From assembly GCA_027459705.1 (NCBI GenBank), contig DAIDHM010000101.1, positions 1-33,737 on the forward strand: a stretch of 33,737 nt of DNA, read 5' to 3'. Below, piece by piece: positions 17,449 to 26,940 of this stretch. Source of the stretch: Ktedonobacteria bacterium (GTDB lineage Bacteria; Chloroflexota; Ktedonobacteria; Ktedonobacterales; JACDGC01). Position 1 is the first letter of the stretch. Every line of letters begins with the position of its first letter. The notes under the pieces were generated by a model. The model saw nothing but the letters and a program-made list of their open reading frames with translations. It was not told the DNA's origin and searched no databases. Position numbers and translations under genes: made by a program.

Positions 17449-20004
17449 ATGACCATGCCACAAGATCCCAACACTCCACAAGTGCAGGGTGCTGAGGAGC
17501 ATGATCCAGTGGTCACAGACCCTTCAGTGGCGGTGGACCAAACTTCATCTACCTTCACGGAGGCAGCAACTGGAGTGCCTGGTGATGTGGAATCCGAAGT
17601 ACAAGCACCTGTCCAACCGATGACGGCACATGTTCCCGCCGCTACCAATCCGTTATCAGTTATTCCTGATGCAGCAACAGCATCCCCTGTGTTCGCACCA
17701 GTTCAACCTGATACTGAAGGACAATCGCTGGCAGAGCCTGAGCCTTTACCTATGCCTGTCAGCACCATGAGGCAATCTCAATTACAAACAACCATGGATA
17801 CATCTGCCAGCATTGCAGAGCCGAACCTGGTCGAAGCCTCTGCCCAGGTCGAAGTATCAACTCTGGTTGAGACACCTGCCCAGGTCTTGACACCTGCCCA
17901 GGTCTTGACACCTGCCCAGGTCGAGGTACCTACCCAGGTCGAAGCCTCTACCCAGATCGAGGAACCTGCCTACGTCGAGGAACTTGCCCACGTCGAAGCC
18001 TCTACCGAGATCGAAGTATCAACTCTGGTTGAGACACCTGCCCAGGTCGCGGCTCAGGTGGTGCCCGATCTAGCGACAAGCAAGTCGTTGTTGGGCGATC
18101 ATGACCGCTACCTCTTCAATGAGGGCACCCATTTTCGCCTCTATAACGTCTTGGGGGCGCATGTCTTACCGGCGGATCCCGACACTCCGGGAGATCGCGG
18201 TGGCACCTTCTTTGCAGTTTGGGCGCCAAATGCTGCTGAAGTGACGGTCGTCGGCGATTTCAATTATTGGAATCGATCGAACAATCCGCTTGTCCGCGAA
18301 GGATCGACGGGTATCTGGCGAGGCTTCATTCCGGGGATTGGTCAGGGCGAGAAGTACAAGTATTTCATCCGTTCCCAAATCAATAACTACAGTATAGAAA
18401 AATTTGATCCTTTCGCGTTCCATAATGAATCGCCGCCAGGAACAGCCTCAGTGATTTGGAATATCGATGATTATCACTGGAGCGATGATCAATGGATGGC
18501 GGTCAGACAGTCGCGCAATTCCATCGAACAACCGATATCCGTGTATGAAATGCATATTGGTTCCTGGCAGCGCGCTTCCGGGCCAGATCATTCGGCGCAG
18601 CGACCACTGACATACCTGGAACTGGCGGAGCAACTCCCTTCATACCTGCAAGAAATGGGATATACCCATGTGGAGTTCATGCCAGTCATGGAGCATCCAT
18701 TTTATGGATCGTGGGGTTACCAGGTCACGGGTTATTTTACCCCAAGCTCGCGCTATGGGTCGCCTGAGGAGTTCATGCACCTGGTAGATGTCCTCCACCA
18801 ACAGAATATCGGCGTCATTCTGGATTGGGTGCCCTCGCATTTTCCAACTGATGGACATGGTTTGGGCTTTTTTGATGGGACGCACCTCTATGAGCACTCT
18901 GATCCGCGCCAGGGATACCATCCCGATTGGCATACATTTATGTTCAACTTCAGCCGCTTCGAGGTCCGTAGCTTCTTGATCAGTAATGCGCTCTTCTGGC
19001 TGGATAAGTTCCATGTCGATGGGCTGCGTGTCGATGCGGTGGCTTCGATGCTCTATCTGGACTATTCACGTAAAGCCGGTGAGTGGGTTCCGAACAAATA
19101 TGGTGGCAACGAAAATCTGGATTCGATCGAGTTCATGCGACGCTGCAATGACGAGGTCCATCGCCATTATCCTGGCGCACTCATGATTGCTGAAGACTCT
19201 TCGGCCTGGCCACGAGTGACGCGACCCCCGTACGAGGGCGGTCTGGGCTTCGACCTGAAGTGGGATATGGGCTGGATGCATGACACCCTCAAATATATGG
19301 AATTGAATCCCGTGCATCGTAAGTACCACCAGGGAGAATTGACTTTCCGCATGGTCTATGCCGGCAGCGAACACTATCTCTTGCCGCTCTCTCACGATGA
19401 GGTCGTCTATGGCAAGGGCTCAATGATTCGCAAGATGCCCGGCGATTCCTGGCAACAATTCGCTAATCTGCGCTTATTGTATGGTTATATGTGGGGGCAA
19501 TTGGGCAAAAAACTCCTTTTCATGGGAGGCGAGTTTGCCCAGTGGTCGGAGTGGAATCACGAGGAGCGGTTGAGTTGGTTCCTGATGTCAAAACCGGAGC
19601 ACGCGGGCATGGCAAGATGGATACACGACCTGAATGCTGTGTATCGGCAGTATCCAGCGTTGCACGAACGCGATGGGGATATGTCAGGCTTCGAGTGGAT
19701 CGACTGTAATGATTACGAACAGAGCATCTTGACCTTTTTGCGTAAAGGGCACTCGGCCGAAGCGCAGATGGTCATCGTGTGCAATTTCACGCCTGTGCCA
19801 CGCCATGGGTACTGGATTGGTTTGCCTCAGGGAGGCTTGTGGAAGCAGGTGCTGAATAGTGACGCGACGATCTATGGCGGCAGTGGCGTTGGCAATGTGG
19901 AGCCTTTCATGGCGCAACAAACGACGGTGCATGGCCGTTCTCACGCGACGCAGTTATTATTGCCACCGCTTGGTGTGATGTTCTTCGCACCCGTCATTCC
20001 TTGA
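17449..20004 (+). CDS. glgB: 1,4-alpha-glucan branching enzyme with repetitive N-terminal extension
   Basis: A glycogen branching enzyme (GH13) that cuts alpha-1,4 chains and re-attaches them through alpha-1,6 bonds. After an unusual low-complexity N-terminus (residues 1 to about 210), a CBM48 domain appears (GGTFFAVWAPNAAEVTVVGD). The (beta/alpha)8 barrel then has conserved region I DWVPSHF, region II VDGLRVDAVASML with nucleophile D529, region III MIAEDS with acid/base E582, and region IV LPLSHDEVVYGKGSM with H649-D650. The C-terminal beta domain ends LLLPPLGVMFF. Catalytic residues are complete. At 851 residues it is longer than the roughly 630-730 usual for the family; the surplus is the extension. 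The ATG at 17449 follows AAGGAA. No other glycogen gene is adjacent. Confidence 0.95.
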   Translation: MTMPQDPNTPQVQGAEEHDPVVTDPSVAVDQTSSTFTEAATGVPGDVESEVQAPVQPMTAHVPAATNPLSVIPDAATASPVFAPVQPDTEGQSLAEPEPLPMPVSTMRQSQLQTTMDTSASIAEPNLVEASAQVEVSTLVETPAQVLTPAQVLTPAQVEVPTQVEASTQIEEPAYVEELAHVEASTEIEVSTLVETPAQVAAQVVPDLATSKSLLGDHDRYLFNEGTHFRLYNVLGAHVLPADPDTPGDRGGTFFAVWAPNAAEVTVVGDFNYWNRSNNPLVREGSTGIWRGFIPGIGQGEKYKYFIRSQINNYSIEKFDPFAFHNESPPGTASVIWNIDDYHWSDDQWMAVRQSRNSIEQPISVYEMHIGSWQRASGPDHSAQRPLTYLELAEQLPSYLQEMGYTHVEFMPVMEHPFYGSWGYQVTGYFTPSSRYGSPEEFMHLVDVLHQQNIGVILDWVPSHFPTDGHGLGFFDGTHLYEHSDPRQGYHPDWHTFMFNFSRFEVRSFLISNALFWLDKFHVDGLRVDAVASMLYLDYSRKAGEWVPNKYGGNENLDSIEFMRRCNDEVHRHYPGALMIAEDSSAWPRVTRPPYEGGLGFDLKWDMGWMHDTLKYMELNPVHRKYHQGELTFRMVYAGSEHYLLPLSHDEVVYGKGSMIRKMPGDSWQQFANLRLLYGYMWGQLGKKLLFMGGEFAQWSEWNHEERLSWFLMSKPEHAGMARWIHDLNAVYRQYPALHERDGDMSGFEWIDCNDYEQSILTFLRKGHSAEAQMVIVCNFTPVPRHGYWIGLPQGGLWKQVLNSDATIYGGSGVGNVEPFMAQQTTVHGRSHATQLLLPPLGVMFFAPVIP
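17820..18060 (+). repeat. imperfect tandem repeats in the glgB N-terminal extension
   Basis: An 18-bp unit (CCTGCCCAGGTCTTGACA) is repeated exactly at 17876-17911 and degenerately on both sides, encoding hexapeptides such as TPAQVL, EVSTLV and ETPAQV. A longer block of about 38 bp starting near 17850 recurs near 18011. The encoded stretch is rich in Val, Glu, Thr, Pro and Ala. Confidence 0.8.
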
Positions 20005-20007
20005 TGT

Positions 20008-20025
20008 CGCTGGTCAACACCAGCG
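20008..20025 (+). terminator. short hairpin after glgB
   Basis: CGCTGGT-CAAC-ACCAGCG forms a perfect 7-bp stem 4 nt after the glgB stop. No T-run follows, so termination is only suggested. Confidence 0.35.
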
Positions 20026-20149
20026 CGTCGCCCTCGATGTGTATTGCCGAACGTTGAGGTTGGAACTCCTCTGATGCTCAGATTGGTTTTGTTCGCTATG
20101 GCCGGAGGGTTCCAGGTAAACATAAGAGTTGAAAGGTAACTGAACACCC

Positions 20150-21124
20150 ATGGAGCACATTCGTTTGGGGCAGACAGGCTTACGTGTTTCGCGCATCTGT
20201 CTGGGTATGATGACCTATGGTTCGACGTCCTGGCGCGATTGGGTGCTGGATGAAGACGCCAGTCGGCCCTTTGTGCAGCGAGCGCTTGAGGCTGGCATCA
20301 CGTTTTTTGATACGGCCGATGTCTATTCACTAGGAGCAAGCGAAGAGGTGCTGGGCCGCGCGATTCGAGATTTCGCGCAGCGTGATGAGGTGGTCATCGC
20401 GACAAAAGTCTACAACCCTATGGGACCGGGCGCAAACAATCGTGGTCTCTCGCGCAAACATATCATGGAGTCGATCGATCGTTCCCTGCGTCGCCTGGGG
20501 ATGGATTATGTCGATCTGTATCAGATCCATCGCTGGGATCGTGAGACGCCGATCGAAGAGACGCTTGAAGCGTTGCATGATGTGGTAAAAGCCGGTAAGG
20601 CTCGCTATATTGGAGCATCCAGCATGTCGGCCTGGCAGTTCACCAAGGCGCTCTATCTCGCAGACCAGCATAACTGGACCAGGTTCGTATCCATGCAGAA
20701 CCATTACAATCTTGTCTATCGTGAAGAAGAGCGAGAGATGTTGCCACTCTGCCGCTCAGAAGGGATCGGTGTCATCCCATGGTCGCCTCTGGCGCGAGGA
20801 TTCCTGGCGGGGAATCGGCCCAAAGGCACTCAAGGGGAGACCACACGAGCCAAGAGCGATGAGTTTGCCCATCGCATGTACCAGGAAGATGATTATCAGG
20901 TTGTCGACCAGGTGGAGGCAGTGGCACGTGAGCGCGGTGTCAAGCCGGCTCAAATTGCCCTGGCTTGGTTACTTCAACAGACTGGCATTACCGCGCCAAT
21001 TGTCGGCGCAAGCAAGATGACGCATTTGGATGATGCGCTCGAGGCGGTCAATATTTCACTCACCTCCGATGAAATGAAGCAGCTTGAGGCACCCTATCGG
21101 CCCCATCCTGTTTTGGGTCACTAA
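20150..21124 (+). CDS. aldo/keto reductase
   Basis: This 324-residue NAD(P)H-dependent (beta/alpha)8 oxidoreductase carries the catalytic tetrad D54 (FFDTADVYS), Y59, K86 (VVIATKVYN) and H127 (LYQIHRWD). The IGASSMSAWQF block and the C-terminal coenzyme-binding stretch ITAPIVGASKMTHLDDAL are typical of the AKR families containing yeast-type and plant-type cytosolic reductases (YghZ/YhdN-like). Residues EDASRPFVQRALEAGITFFD fit the same group. The substrate is unknown. GAAAGG lies about 15 nt before the ATG, a weak ribosome site. It stands between glgB and a convergent kinase gene without obvious operon partners. Confidence 0.93.
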   Translation: MEHIRLGQTGLRVSRICLGMMTYGSTSWRDWVLDEDASRPFVQRALEAGITFFDTADVYSLGASEEVLGRAIRDFAQRDEVVIATKVYNPMGPGANNRGLSRKHIMESIDRSLRRLGMDYVDLYQIHRWDRETPIEETLEALHDVVKAGKARYIGASSMSAWQFTKALYLADQHNWTRFVSMQNHYNLVYREEEREMLPLCRSEGIGVIPWSPLARGFLAGNRPKGTQGETTRAKSDEFAHRMYQEDDYQVVDQVEAVARERGVKPAQIALAWLLQQTGITAPIVGASKMTHLDDALEAVNISLTSDEMKQLEAPYRPHPVLGH

Positions 21125-21383
21125 GGCATACTGGGTGAGGACACGTCTGAGGGCGGTGTGGGGAGCGCGGGGGGACGCGGGCAGCGCAAGCGCAAAGGAG
21201 CGTGGGTGGCGAGACTACCTCGCCCATACTTCTGCGGCTATTGCGCCACCCAATTTCATAAACTCACAGCGACCTTGATCCCTCAACAGTTGGCGATGCT
21301 CGGTCACAGCCGATTATGTACCGTTTAAGCCAAAGGTTGAATGATGAGTATACAAGGTTTTATGGTACGGGCTGGGGTTGTCG

Positions 21384-22943
21384 TTAGTGTGCAGACCGGC
21401 TGAATGTGCCGAGAATTCGCGCGAGGTTTTCCGCGTGGTTTGATGGGTGGGGTAATCGATCACGTGTAGGAAAGCTTCCTGAAGCGGGATGTCGGTAACC
21501 AGCGGCATAGCGCAGCGCTAATGCGAAGAGTCTCTGGGCTTCCTCACTCGCCAATAGGCGATCCTCTGCTGTTTGATGTTCGTCCTGTGTACGGAGCATG
21601 GCGATCGTGCCGCGAATACAAGCACGGTAGCAGCCATAAAATGGTAAAAGTCGGCGGATGGCGATCGCATCGGTGGCATCCTGTGGCGTGACCGCAGCTT
21701 GGTCTGTGATCACTTGAGCATCCACCAGGTTCGTGGAATGATCTCTGCGTATGGGGTGGGTGCTTTTCACCGACTCTGTTCCTTGATGGAGCGTGGTGAT
21801 ATATGTATCCAGAAAATGATCCGCTAAATCACCCGCACCCGCAGCATCTAACTCCATCATGAAAAATGCGATATCGGCCGCCACGTCGAGATAGCGGTAT
21901 TGAGGACCAAACTCAATAGCATCAATAATGGTGACTTGTGGTCCAGTAGGATCACGCTCCCAGGATTGCAACGGATCATAGAGATAACAGTGTTCCAGCC
22001 GCAGATCGCCGTGTCCTGGGCGGATCCATCCCCGTGCAATACGCGAGCGGAATAATCGCCAATTGTGGCGTATAAAATCATGCATATACGTCCCGATGCG
22101 CAGTCGTGATTCTACGGGTAAGAGTGATGGCGCGATCTGCTCCATTACGCGCGAGGTTTCTTCCCAATTTCCAGCTATCACCGCGGGATCACCGAACGCC
22201 GCCATTGTTGATGAAATGCCACGTGCTGTAGCTGCAGCCTCGCCGACTTCTAGATTGCGCATGTGATGGTGCGACTGGCTGGACGCCAACTTTCCATTCG
22301 ATTTGCAATGGAAGTGCGCGATGCGCTGGGCGACTGAAGCGATTTCCTGTCTGGTAAGTTTACCGGCCGCTAGTTTAGCAGCGCAGGTCGCGCTTTCGGG
22401 TAATCTGACCATCACCACCGCATAATCAACAACGAGACCACCGAAGCATGATGTGCCAAATGCGGGGGTCTCGGATGGGGGAAATGATGGACCACAGCGC
22501 ATCTCGCCATTAGAATAAGCCAGGACTGGCGCGACTCCGAGATACACATGCGGCGCTAATGGGGCATTTACGCGAACCTCTTCTGCGCAGTAGAACTGGC
22601 GACGTTCGGGCGTCGAGTAGTTGAGATAAGGCAAGATAACCGAGCGTTTTAACTTATAAGCACGATCTCCGACGAGAAACACCACGGATCCATGCGTGCG
22701 TCTGACGATCACCCGTCCTGGAATTCCCTCATTTACTCCAGGTTGCTCCATCACATCCGGTAGAGGCAGAGGATACGCTCCCAATCGCATCAGACCCTGA
22801 GAGATGGCATCCTGCAGAGCATCCGGGGAGGGGACATGCGCAGAATTGTTACTGTGCCCTGATAATGATCCTGTTTGGTCATACGGAAGCAAGCGCAACG
22901 TCGGGGTGCGAGATTCATGGCCGTTCACGATGTTCTTGATCAT
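21384..22943 (-). CDS. APH-fold kinase-like protein (COG2187-type, N-terminal half family)
   Basis: The 519-residue cytoplasmic protein shows the layout of the COG2187 family, annotated elsewhere as aminoglycoside-phosphotransferase-like. SVVFLVGDRAYKLKRSV holds the ATP-contacting Lys, then comes the block PYLNYSTPERRQFYCAEEV. YLGVAPV and VVMVRLPES follow. The phosphotransferase loop is RPGHGDLRLEHCYLYD (His at about 310), and the metal Asp is in TIIDAIEF at about 340. In many relatives a C-terminal P-loop kinase is fused; here it is absent, the C-terminus being a helical tail with a low-complexity insert around residues 395-430. A strong GGAGGAG precedes the ATG. The substrate is unknown, and antibiotic resistance should not be assumed. 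Confidence 0.8.
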   Translation of the reverse strand: MIKNIVNGHESRTPTLRLLPYDQTGSLSGHSNNSAHVPSPDALQDAISQGLMRLGAYPLPLPDVMEQPGVNEGIPGRVIVRRTHGSVVFLVGDRAYKLKRSVILPYLNYSTPERRQFYCAEEVRVNAPLAPHVYLGVAPVLAYSNGEMRCGPSFPPSETPAFGTSCFGGLVVDYAVVMVRLPESATCAAKLAAGKLTRQEIASVAQRIAHFHCKSNGKLASSQSHHHMRNLEVGEAAATARGISSTMAAFGDPAVIAGNWEETSRVMEQIAPSLLPVESRLRIGTYMHDFIRHNWRLFRSRIARGWIRPGHGDLRLEHCYLYDPLQSWERDPTGPQVTIIDAIEFGPQYRYLDVAADIAFFMMELDAAGAGDLADHFLDTYITTLHQGTESVKSTHPIRRDHSTNLVDAQVITDQAAVTPQDATDAIAIRRLLPFYGCYRACIRGTIAMLRTQDEHQTAEDRLLASEEAQRLFALALRYAAGYRHPASGSFPTRDRLPHPSNHAENLARILGTFSRSAH

Positions 22944-23599
22944 TGATTGCTCCTCCCCTGACGAAGCGGATGGAAACTGTTACCGATTGCTCATATGTGC
23001 ACTGGCTGACCAGCCAGGTAGCCCGATGCAGGTTGCAGTCCCAGTGCCAACCAGATGACGCCCCAATGCCCAATCGCTGACTAAGATACAACTCCCTGCC
23101 GATTACTCTGGGCAGAACTGCATTTGGCTTCGGATCATCCTATTTGATCAAGCTTCCAGGTGCGAATCGGCCATAGTGGAAGCCTAGCCGCAGTGTGGCA
23201 CAAAATGGTCACAACGTTGCAATTCTGGGTCACAAAGCTCTGAATATGCTTGCTACGGCGGATACACGAAGCGAATTCCACAGATGTTTTACCCGCAATT
23301 ATTGCTCGTAGCTGTCACTATTGCCTGGTTTAGTCGTCTTATTATACGTAAGCACTGCGAGAGATTCTTTCATATATTCTTGCAAACACACGTTTCCTCA
23401 GTTACAATACGCGCCAGCATGAGGATTTGCGTTAGCTTTCTTGCTCATTGCGCTGACGAATGGTTGGCGAGTGTTCGGTTGGTCCACTGCCATGTATCGG
23501 ATCATTCTCGCATACCTGCGCCTTCCATGAACGTTTGGTTTTTCTATCCCTGGTGTGGATTCAGACCGAGATCAAGGCGACAGTGAGGTGAACGTTTCT
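22944..23599. other. 656-bp divergent intergenic region
   Basis: No gene is supported here. It contains the palindrome CTGGCTG-AC-CAGCCAG (23003-23018) near the minus-strand gene and the plus-strand promoter at 23380-23408 with a leader of about 185 nt. A possible ORF at 23284-23586 lacks a ribosome site and family features and overlaps the promoter. Confidence 0.5.
23380..23408 (+). promoter_or_regulatory. sigma70-type promoter of the 23600 membrane-protein gene
   Basis: TTGCAA (23380-23385), a 17-bp spacer and TACAAT (23403-23408) form a near-consensus promoter. Confidence 0.65.
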
Positions 23600-25042
23600 A
23601 TGTCAACCAACGAGTCGGTGGGATCGGAGTATACGTCAAACGATGACCACTGGGTGGATGGTCCGCTCCGAGTAGCTGGATCTGGCTCGCCAGGTGAACC
23701 AGGTTCGCCTAACACCAACATCGGGCTATCCGGCGGCCCATCCCAGCATTCGCGCGCAGTGCGGATTGCCGAGATGGATCGACAGGGAGAGGACCATTCG
23801 TTGGGAGCAAACCAACCGCCAATTCAGGGAATGGGAGACCAACAGAGCATGGACCAACCATCACCATCGATATGGTCGGCAAGTGTCGGTTATGTCAAAC
23901 AAGGTTGGCAGCTTTGTCGACGGGATCCCGTCGGATTGTCGCAAGTCACCTTGCTTTTCGCATTTATTGCCTTGCTGGGAGCAATTGTCGGAAGCTATAA
24001 AGGCATGCTGGCTTTCTGGAGTGCGGAGGCATTGATCTGGACGACGATCACGTTAGGCAACATCAGTGTCGTTCTTGCTATTGAAGAGGTGTATGCAGGT
24101 CGACCTATACATCTCATTGTGTTGCTGAAAAATGGCATTCGTTGGTTCCCCCGTTACCTGTGGACGAACGGCATCACAACTCTTTTCTTTTGGGGATTAG
24201 CCGACCCGGCTCAGTTCATTGTCGCGAAAATGTTACGCCAATGGGATCCATTTGGGGTCAACCATTTTTCGCTCGTCATCAACCTGCTGCCCACGGTGTT
24301 ATTGGCTGCGCCATTCCTCTTCTGGCATGTACGACTGGTATTTGCTACATACGCGGCAATCGTTGATGATATGCCAGGCATGTACTCCGTCAACATTAGC
24401 ATCGGCATCGCGCATCGACGATGGCGGATGGTTGTCTGGACATTCGCGCTGGTGGTTCTTTGCATGGGGCCAATTATCGGACCGTTGTACCTCCTCATCC
24501 AGCAAGTTTCTAATCCGATCGTCGGTATGGGGTTGGAGTGGGTGATGGTCATGTGCATGCGTCCTTTGCTGGTCGCGACGCTGCATTTTATTTATAACGA
24601 GTACCGCCCAATTTCAGATATTACCGCACGACAGCGCTGGGAAGCGGAACAGCGCCGCCAGGTATCCCATGGAATGGCGACCAGAAGGTCTGGTGCCGCC
24701 GGATGGTCCGGTGCCGCCGGATGGTCCGGTGCCTCCTTTCGTACCGCACTGATGTATTTAGTTACCGAGGTACTCTGGCAACCCAGCATTCCTCGCACAG
24801 TCCAGTCAAACACGCTCTCCCCTCAACGATCGAACATAAGACCTGCCCGTATGGCTGGCCGTTGGAACGGTGCATCTAACGGGATAGATGTTAATCATAA
24901 TGGCGTAGGGCAGCGGAGATCTCCATCAATCAACAATGCCGAACGGCAAAATGGAAGTGATTCCCAACCTTTATCAGGAACGCCACCGGAACTGTTTCTC
25001 GGCTATAGGAGCGGTCCATCTACCGCGAGCACTGAAGAGTAA
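23600..25042 (+). CDS. multi-pass membrane protein of unknown function carrying inserted repeats
   Basis: The 480-residue protein has a polar N-terminal tail (about 1-105), a hydrophobic core of about six TM helices (residues 115-335) and a polar C-terminal tail (about 345-480). The core starts VTLLFAFIALLGAIVGSYKG and includes WTTITLGNISVVLAIEEVYAG and FATYAAIVDDMPGMYSVNIS, a pattern like poorly characterised bacterial membrane domains near the DUF975 / glycerophosphodiesterase-membrane group; I cannot assign it firmly. Both tails contain dispersed-repeat copies: DGPLRVAGSGS near the start and RRSGAAGWSGAAGWSGAS after the last TM. I chose the ATG at 23600 because GAGGTGA precedes it by 8 nt; an in-frame GTG lies at 23555. 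The hydrolase gene follows 43 nt later. Confidence 0.75.
   Translation: MSTNESVGSEYTSNDDHWVDGPLRVAGSGSPGEPGSPNTNIGLSGGPSQHSRAVRIAEMDRQGEDHSLGANQPPIQGMGDQQSMDQPSPSIWSASVGYVKQGWQLCRRDPVGLSQVTLLFAFIALLGAIVGSYKGMLAFWSAEALIWTTITLGNISVVLAIEEVYAGRPIHLIVLLKNGIRWFPRYLWTNGITTLFFWGLADPAQFIVAKMLRQWDPFGVNHFSLVINLLPTVLLAAPFLFWHVRLVFATYAAIVDDMPGMYSVNISIGIAHRRWRMVVWTFALVVLCMGPIIGPLYLLIQQVSNPIVGMGLEWVMVMCMRPLLVATLHFIYNEYRPISDITARQRWEAEQRRQVSHGMATRRSGAAGWSGAAGWSGASFRTALMYLVTEVLWQPSIPRTVQSNTLSPQRSNIRPARMAGRWNGASNGIDVNHNGVGQRRSPSINNAERQNGSDSQPLSGTPPELFLGYRSGPSTASTEE
24683..24736 (+). repeat. three 18-bp tandem units of the dispersed palindromic repeat, inside a CDS
   Basis: Units are 24683-24700 (AGAAGGTCTGGTGCCGCC), 24701-24718 (GGATGGTCCGGTGCCGCC) and 24719-24736 (GGATGGTCCGGTGCCTCC). 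Here they encode GWSGAA-type hexapeptides. The reverse complement of the array in the response-regulator gene (31362-31415) matches closely. Confidence 0.85.
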
Positions 25043-25085
25043 TTCCAGGTGAACTCAGCGGGATCGAGGGAAGGCGAACAAGTCA

Positions 25086-26237
25086 ATGATCGAGGATTCC
25101 ATCACCAGTACATCGGGCGTTTCGATTTATCTACGAGCCTGGCAATCAGAGGGCATACTGCTCAGCACAGATGATGTAAGCTCCACTGACAATCACATCA
25201 CGACCGGGAATTTCGGTGGTGCTACGATGAATCCATCTGCACTCGTACCTGATCGACACGAATCGTCCCTCGCAGAACACTTTATTATCCTTTGCGTGCA
25301 AGGGCTGGGTGGGCACGGAGGGTATTATGGCCCGCTGGCTCGCCACGTCAACGCCCGCGGCGGCATCGTAGTCGCACCCGATCTGCGTGGACATGGCCGT
25401 TCCAGCGGCATGCGTGGCGATATCGATCACTTCTCGCGCTATCTTGCCGATGTCGATTGCGCAGTACACTGGGCACACGCACGTTGGCCACAATTACCGA
25501 TCTTTTTACTTGGCGAGAGTATGGGGTCGTCGATCGCAATCAATTATGTCGCGCACACGCAAACAACTCATCGGCGTGAGTTGATGCAGGTGAACCATGC
25601 GGCAGGCTATCCGTCCAGCGTTGGGAGTGAAAGAGCTCCTGAGGCATCTGCCGCAATGGCTGGCGGGGCTATGGTCACCAATCCCCCATCGAATGTGACC
25701 GCTAAGCCCATCCCACTGGCAGGCTTAATTCTCGTTGCGCCAGTGTTGCGCGCGCGGGTGGAACCTCGTCCTGGCGAGGTAGTCAATGTATTGCGCGCAT
25801 TGCTGACAGCCCCTACACGACCGATGATTGCCGTCACGGGCCGCGAAGAACAGGGATGCCGTGTTGCTGCTTTTAATGATCAACTGCGGGCCGATCCACT
25901 ATTCGTACGCCACGTGAGTGCCCGATTCCTGTTGCGACTCAATCAATGGCTCGCGATCACCCGGCGCAATGCAGCCCACCTCACCATCCCCACCCTGGTC
26001 TTGCATGGTGGCCAGGATTACATCGCCCATCCTGGGGGCGTCGAGCAATTGTTGCGCGTTGCTACCCAAGCCGACATCGTGCGACATCGACTGCCAACTG
26101 CTTATCATTGCCTTCTCGCCGACCCAGAGACGCCAACTGTCCTCACTCTCATGGATGATTGGATCCACCAACGAGGAGTGGCTCTACCAGTCACCTTAGG
26201 CGAGACGCACGTGTCCACTGCGACACAAACAGCTTGA
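25086..26237 (+). CDS. alpha/beta hydrolase, monoacylglycerol-lipase-like (serine aminopeptidase S33 family)
   Basis: This 383-residue hydrolase of the Hydrolase_4 type has the oxyanion region VQGLGGHGGYYGPLARHV and the block VAPDLRGHGRSSGMRGDIDH, typical of monoacylglycerol lipases. The nucleophile elbow GESMGS has Ser at about 145, the acid is in VLHGGQDYIAHPGG (about 309), and the His is in AYHCLLADPE (about 340). Two departures are seen. A polar N-terminal insert of about 40 residues follows the first strand, and an Ala/Pro-rich insert of about 50 residues lies between the nucleophile helix and the strand LAGLILVAPV. GGAAGG lies about 12 nt before the ATG. It is possibly co-transcribed with the membrane-protein gene 43 nt upstream. 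Confidence 0.88.
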   Translation: MIEDSITSTSGVSIYLRAWQSEGILLSTDDVSSTDNHITTGNFGGATMNPSALVPDRHESSLAEHFIILCVQGLGGHGGYYGPLARHVNARGGIVVAPDLRGHGRSSGMRGDIDHFSRYLADVDCAVHWAHARWPQLPIFLLGESMGSSIAINYVAHTQTTHRRELMQVNHAAGYPSSVGSERAPEASAAMAGGAMVTNPPSNVTAKPIPLAGLILVAPVLRARVEPRPGEVVNVLRALLTAPTRPMIAVTGREEQGCRVAAFNDQLRADPLFVRHVSARFLLRLNQWLAITRRNAAHLTIPTLVLHGGQDYIAHPGGVEQLLRVATQADIVRHRLPTAYHCLLADPETPTVLTLMDDWIHQRGVALPVTLGETHVSTATQTA

Positions 26238-26940
26238 ATGCAACAGCGGATATGGCTACCTACAAAAAATCGAATAGCACATTATTATAGTATGTATTTT
26301 AATCGTTAAATATAATAACGCAATAGAGAATAGGTACATATGTATCTTAGTGTCTATGTACCTATTATAGCAATGGATAAAGTATATAAGTTGTTATTCA
26401 TTTATTTTATGCCAAAGTTGATTGAGCCTTTTCAAACTTTATGTCTACTTCATCTTTCTCCATCATTTGATGACGGCAGTTATCTGCCAAGCGGTTATTT
26501 TTGTAACCCATCTTATTTACTAATGATAATGTCCGTTATCGTAAATACATGATCTGGACCGTTCGGTAAGCCCCCTCTGCATATTTGTATTATTTTATAT
26601 TTTCTTATACACAAATATTTATATACAACCATTTATTTCTAGAATTTAGTATAAAAAGATAATATGTTCTATATATTACTATTTAGATGACAAATCTGAT
26701 TATAAAGAGGGAGAAAGGACAGTAGGGAGTAGGTTCGATCTCTAGTCTGAAATATACATATGTATATGTGGAATAAATATAATATTTTAATAAAATATAT
26801 ATTTGTTGTATTATTTTTATATATACTACTTTGTTAATATGGTATATTTCATACATAATTATATATATATTGACGATTAATGGAATTTCTATATAAAGGT
26901 AAGAATACAAGATTCAGGAATTCATAAGACGACGACGGTG
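26238..26940. other. AT-rich gene-poor island
   Basis: About 700 bp are strikingly rich in A+T compared with the surrounding genes, dense in TATA/ATAT runs, especially 26575-26690 and 26750-26900. Open frames at 26340-26552 (+) and 26683-26910 (-, TTG start) have no convincing ribosome site and no family I recognise; the minus-strand one is Tyr/Ile-rich. No transposase, tRNA or direct-repeat boundary was seen. The rest of the spacer, up to 27183, returns to normal composition and holds the TetR promoter. Confidence 0.7.
26329..26366. repeat. inverted repeat AATAGGTACATA / TATGTACCTATT
   Basis: Perfect 12-bp arms (26329-26340 and 26355-26366) around a 14-nt loop, at the left end of the AT-rich island about 90 nt after the hydrolase stop. 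It may act as a terminator or be part of an inserted element; no T-run follows. Confidence 0.7.

Noticed and set aside
17820-18060. Tandem 18-bp repeats as a possible CRISPR array
   Set aside because: There are no spacers; units are contiguous, degenerate and in frame within glgB.
21384-22943. Aminoglycoside resistance gene
   Set aside because: Only the kinase fold is shared. The block pattern fits the uncharacterised COG2187 group rather than known resistance enzymes.
23284-23586. Plus-strand 100-codon frame before the membrane-protein gene
   Set aside because: It contains the likely promoter 23380-23408 of that gene, overlaps its 5' part and has no ribosome site or family signal.
26340-26552. 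Plus-strand 70-codon frame in the AT-rich island
   Set aside because: The start lies at the loop edge of an inverted repeat, the ribosome site is poor, and no recognisable domain is present; kept only as coding potential.
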